A stretch of 34,808 nt of DNA from assembly GCF_000485595.1 (NCBI RefSeq), contig NW_014577180.1, positions 464,307 through 499,114 of the forward strand, in the 5' to 3' direction. Origin of the DNA: Priapulus caudatus. Lineage: Eukaryota > Priapulida > Priapulimorpha > Priapulimorphida > Priapulidae. The notes beneath the pieces were generated by a model that searched no databases, had not been told where the DNA came from, and worked only from the letters and a program-made list of their open reading frames with translations. Below are positions 34,240-34,808 of the stretch, one piece after another. The position numbers and the translations under genes are program-made. Every line of letters starts with the position of its first letter. Position 1 is the stretch's first letter.

Positions 34240-34606
34240 AACGCATGTAGTTCACGATCTATTCCGGTCTATTCCTCTAAACACTTTATAATTATGAAAT
34301 AGAATTAAGCTCAAGCAGACCGCATTGCACCTTACAAAATGCGGTAGTAAGTTATTGTACTTTTCGCGTTGCTTGAAAAAGCATCGGGATCAAATAACTA
34401 CGCCGGTTGTTATAGGTTTGTTCATGCGTTAGAGCCCGTGTGCGCGCGCGCGTGTGTGTGTCCTGTGACTTAGCATGTACGTACTGATTTGTAAAGAACT
34501 TCTCTACCCCCCCCCCTTCGTCCAGGCCCAATCGCCCATCGATATCGTACAATCATGGTGCACACACATGATTTTAAAAATACGACGTTATATATCGTTA
34601 TATGAC
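34240..34606. other. no gene recognised
   Basis: A/T-rich DNA with a short GC/GT alternating run near 34440 and a C homopolymer near 34507. Confidence 0.5.
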
Positions 34607-34616
34607 TATCTATCTA

Positions 34617-34710
<94 letters not shown>

Positions 34711-34711
34711 C

Positions 34712-34808
<97 letters not shown>
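34607..34808. repeat. (TATC)n microsatellite with a TC core
   Basis: TATC repeats with a TC dinucleotide run at about 34621-34652, continuing to the last base of the window, so its full length is not seen. Confidence 0.95.

Overview
This window is nuclear DNA of an animal, most likely an invertebrate. The evidence is a Ty3/gypsy-type retroelement with an envelope (env) gene, XPG-nuclease transposon DNA, several MITEs, long microsatellites, and no prokaryotic gene organisation. The species cannot be told from the sequence. I recognise no intact host gene. Almost everything I can explain is mobile or repetitive DNA, much of it nested.

Layout. 1-8705: a decayed Ty3/gypsy-like provirus. It has the end of a 5' LTR, a primer-binding site, a deletion running straight into the end of integrase, a chromodomain-like stretch, an env gene split by insertions, and a 3' LTR with a TATA box. 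Inside env sit a 3-kb terminal-inverted-repeat (TIR) transposon that carries an XPG/FEN1-like nuclease gene (1817-4770) and a Harbinger-type MITE with a TAA target duplication (4811-5584). 6265-6507 is a third small insertion; the related copy near 11785 shows the same site without it. 6508-7774 and 11785-13124 are two copies of one segment, each holding a short unidentified reading frame.

7912-17530 is a maze of inverted and tandem repeats. A ~2.6-kb inverted duplication (7912-10560 against 13125-15707) carries an LTR, a GT/CA microsatellite and a foldback-like element made of 69-bp units. A ~550-bp unit is present in both orientations, and there is a 25-N gap at 15708-15732. Copies differ mostly by single-base indels, which points to low-accuracy long reads in this part of the assembly.

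19736-20723 is the most unusual structure. Two copies of a second LTR face each other around one primer-binding site that spells the 3' end of a tRNA-His including CCA, and the whole unit is flanked by a perfect ATAA duplication. It looks like a retroelement replication by-product inserted by integrase.

The rest is GA, CA, TATC, CAA/CCA and GATAAC simple repeats, a ~26-bp minisatellite (24225-24637), a 1.49-kb tandem duplication (28576/30069), and long stretches where I see no gene (17531-18700, 20728-24190, 24640-28575, 31900-34148). The elements do not form a pathway. What connects them is the order of insertion: provirus first, then transposon and MITEs into it, then duplication.
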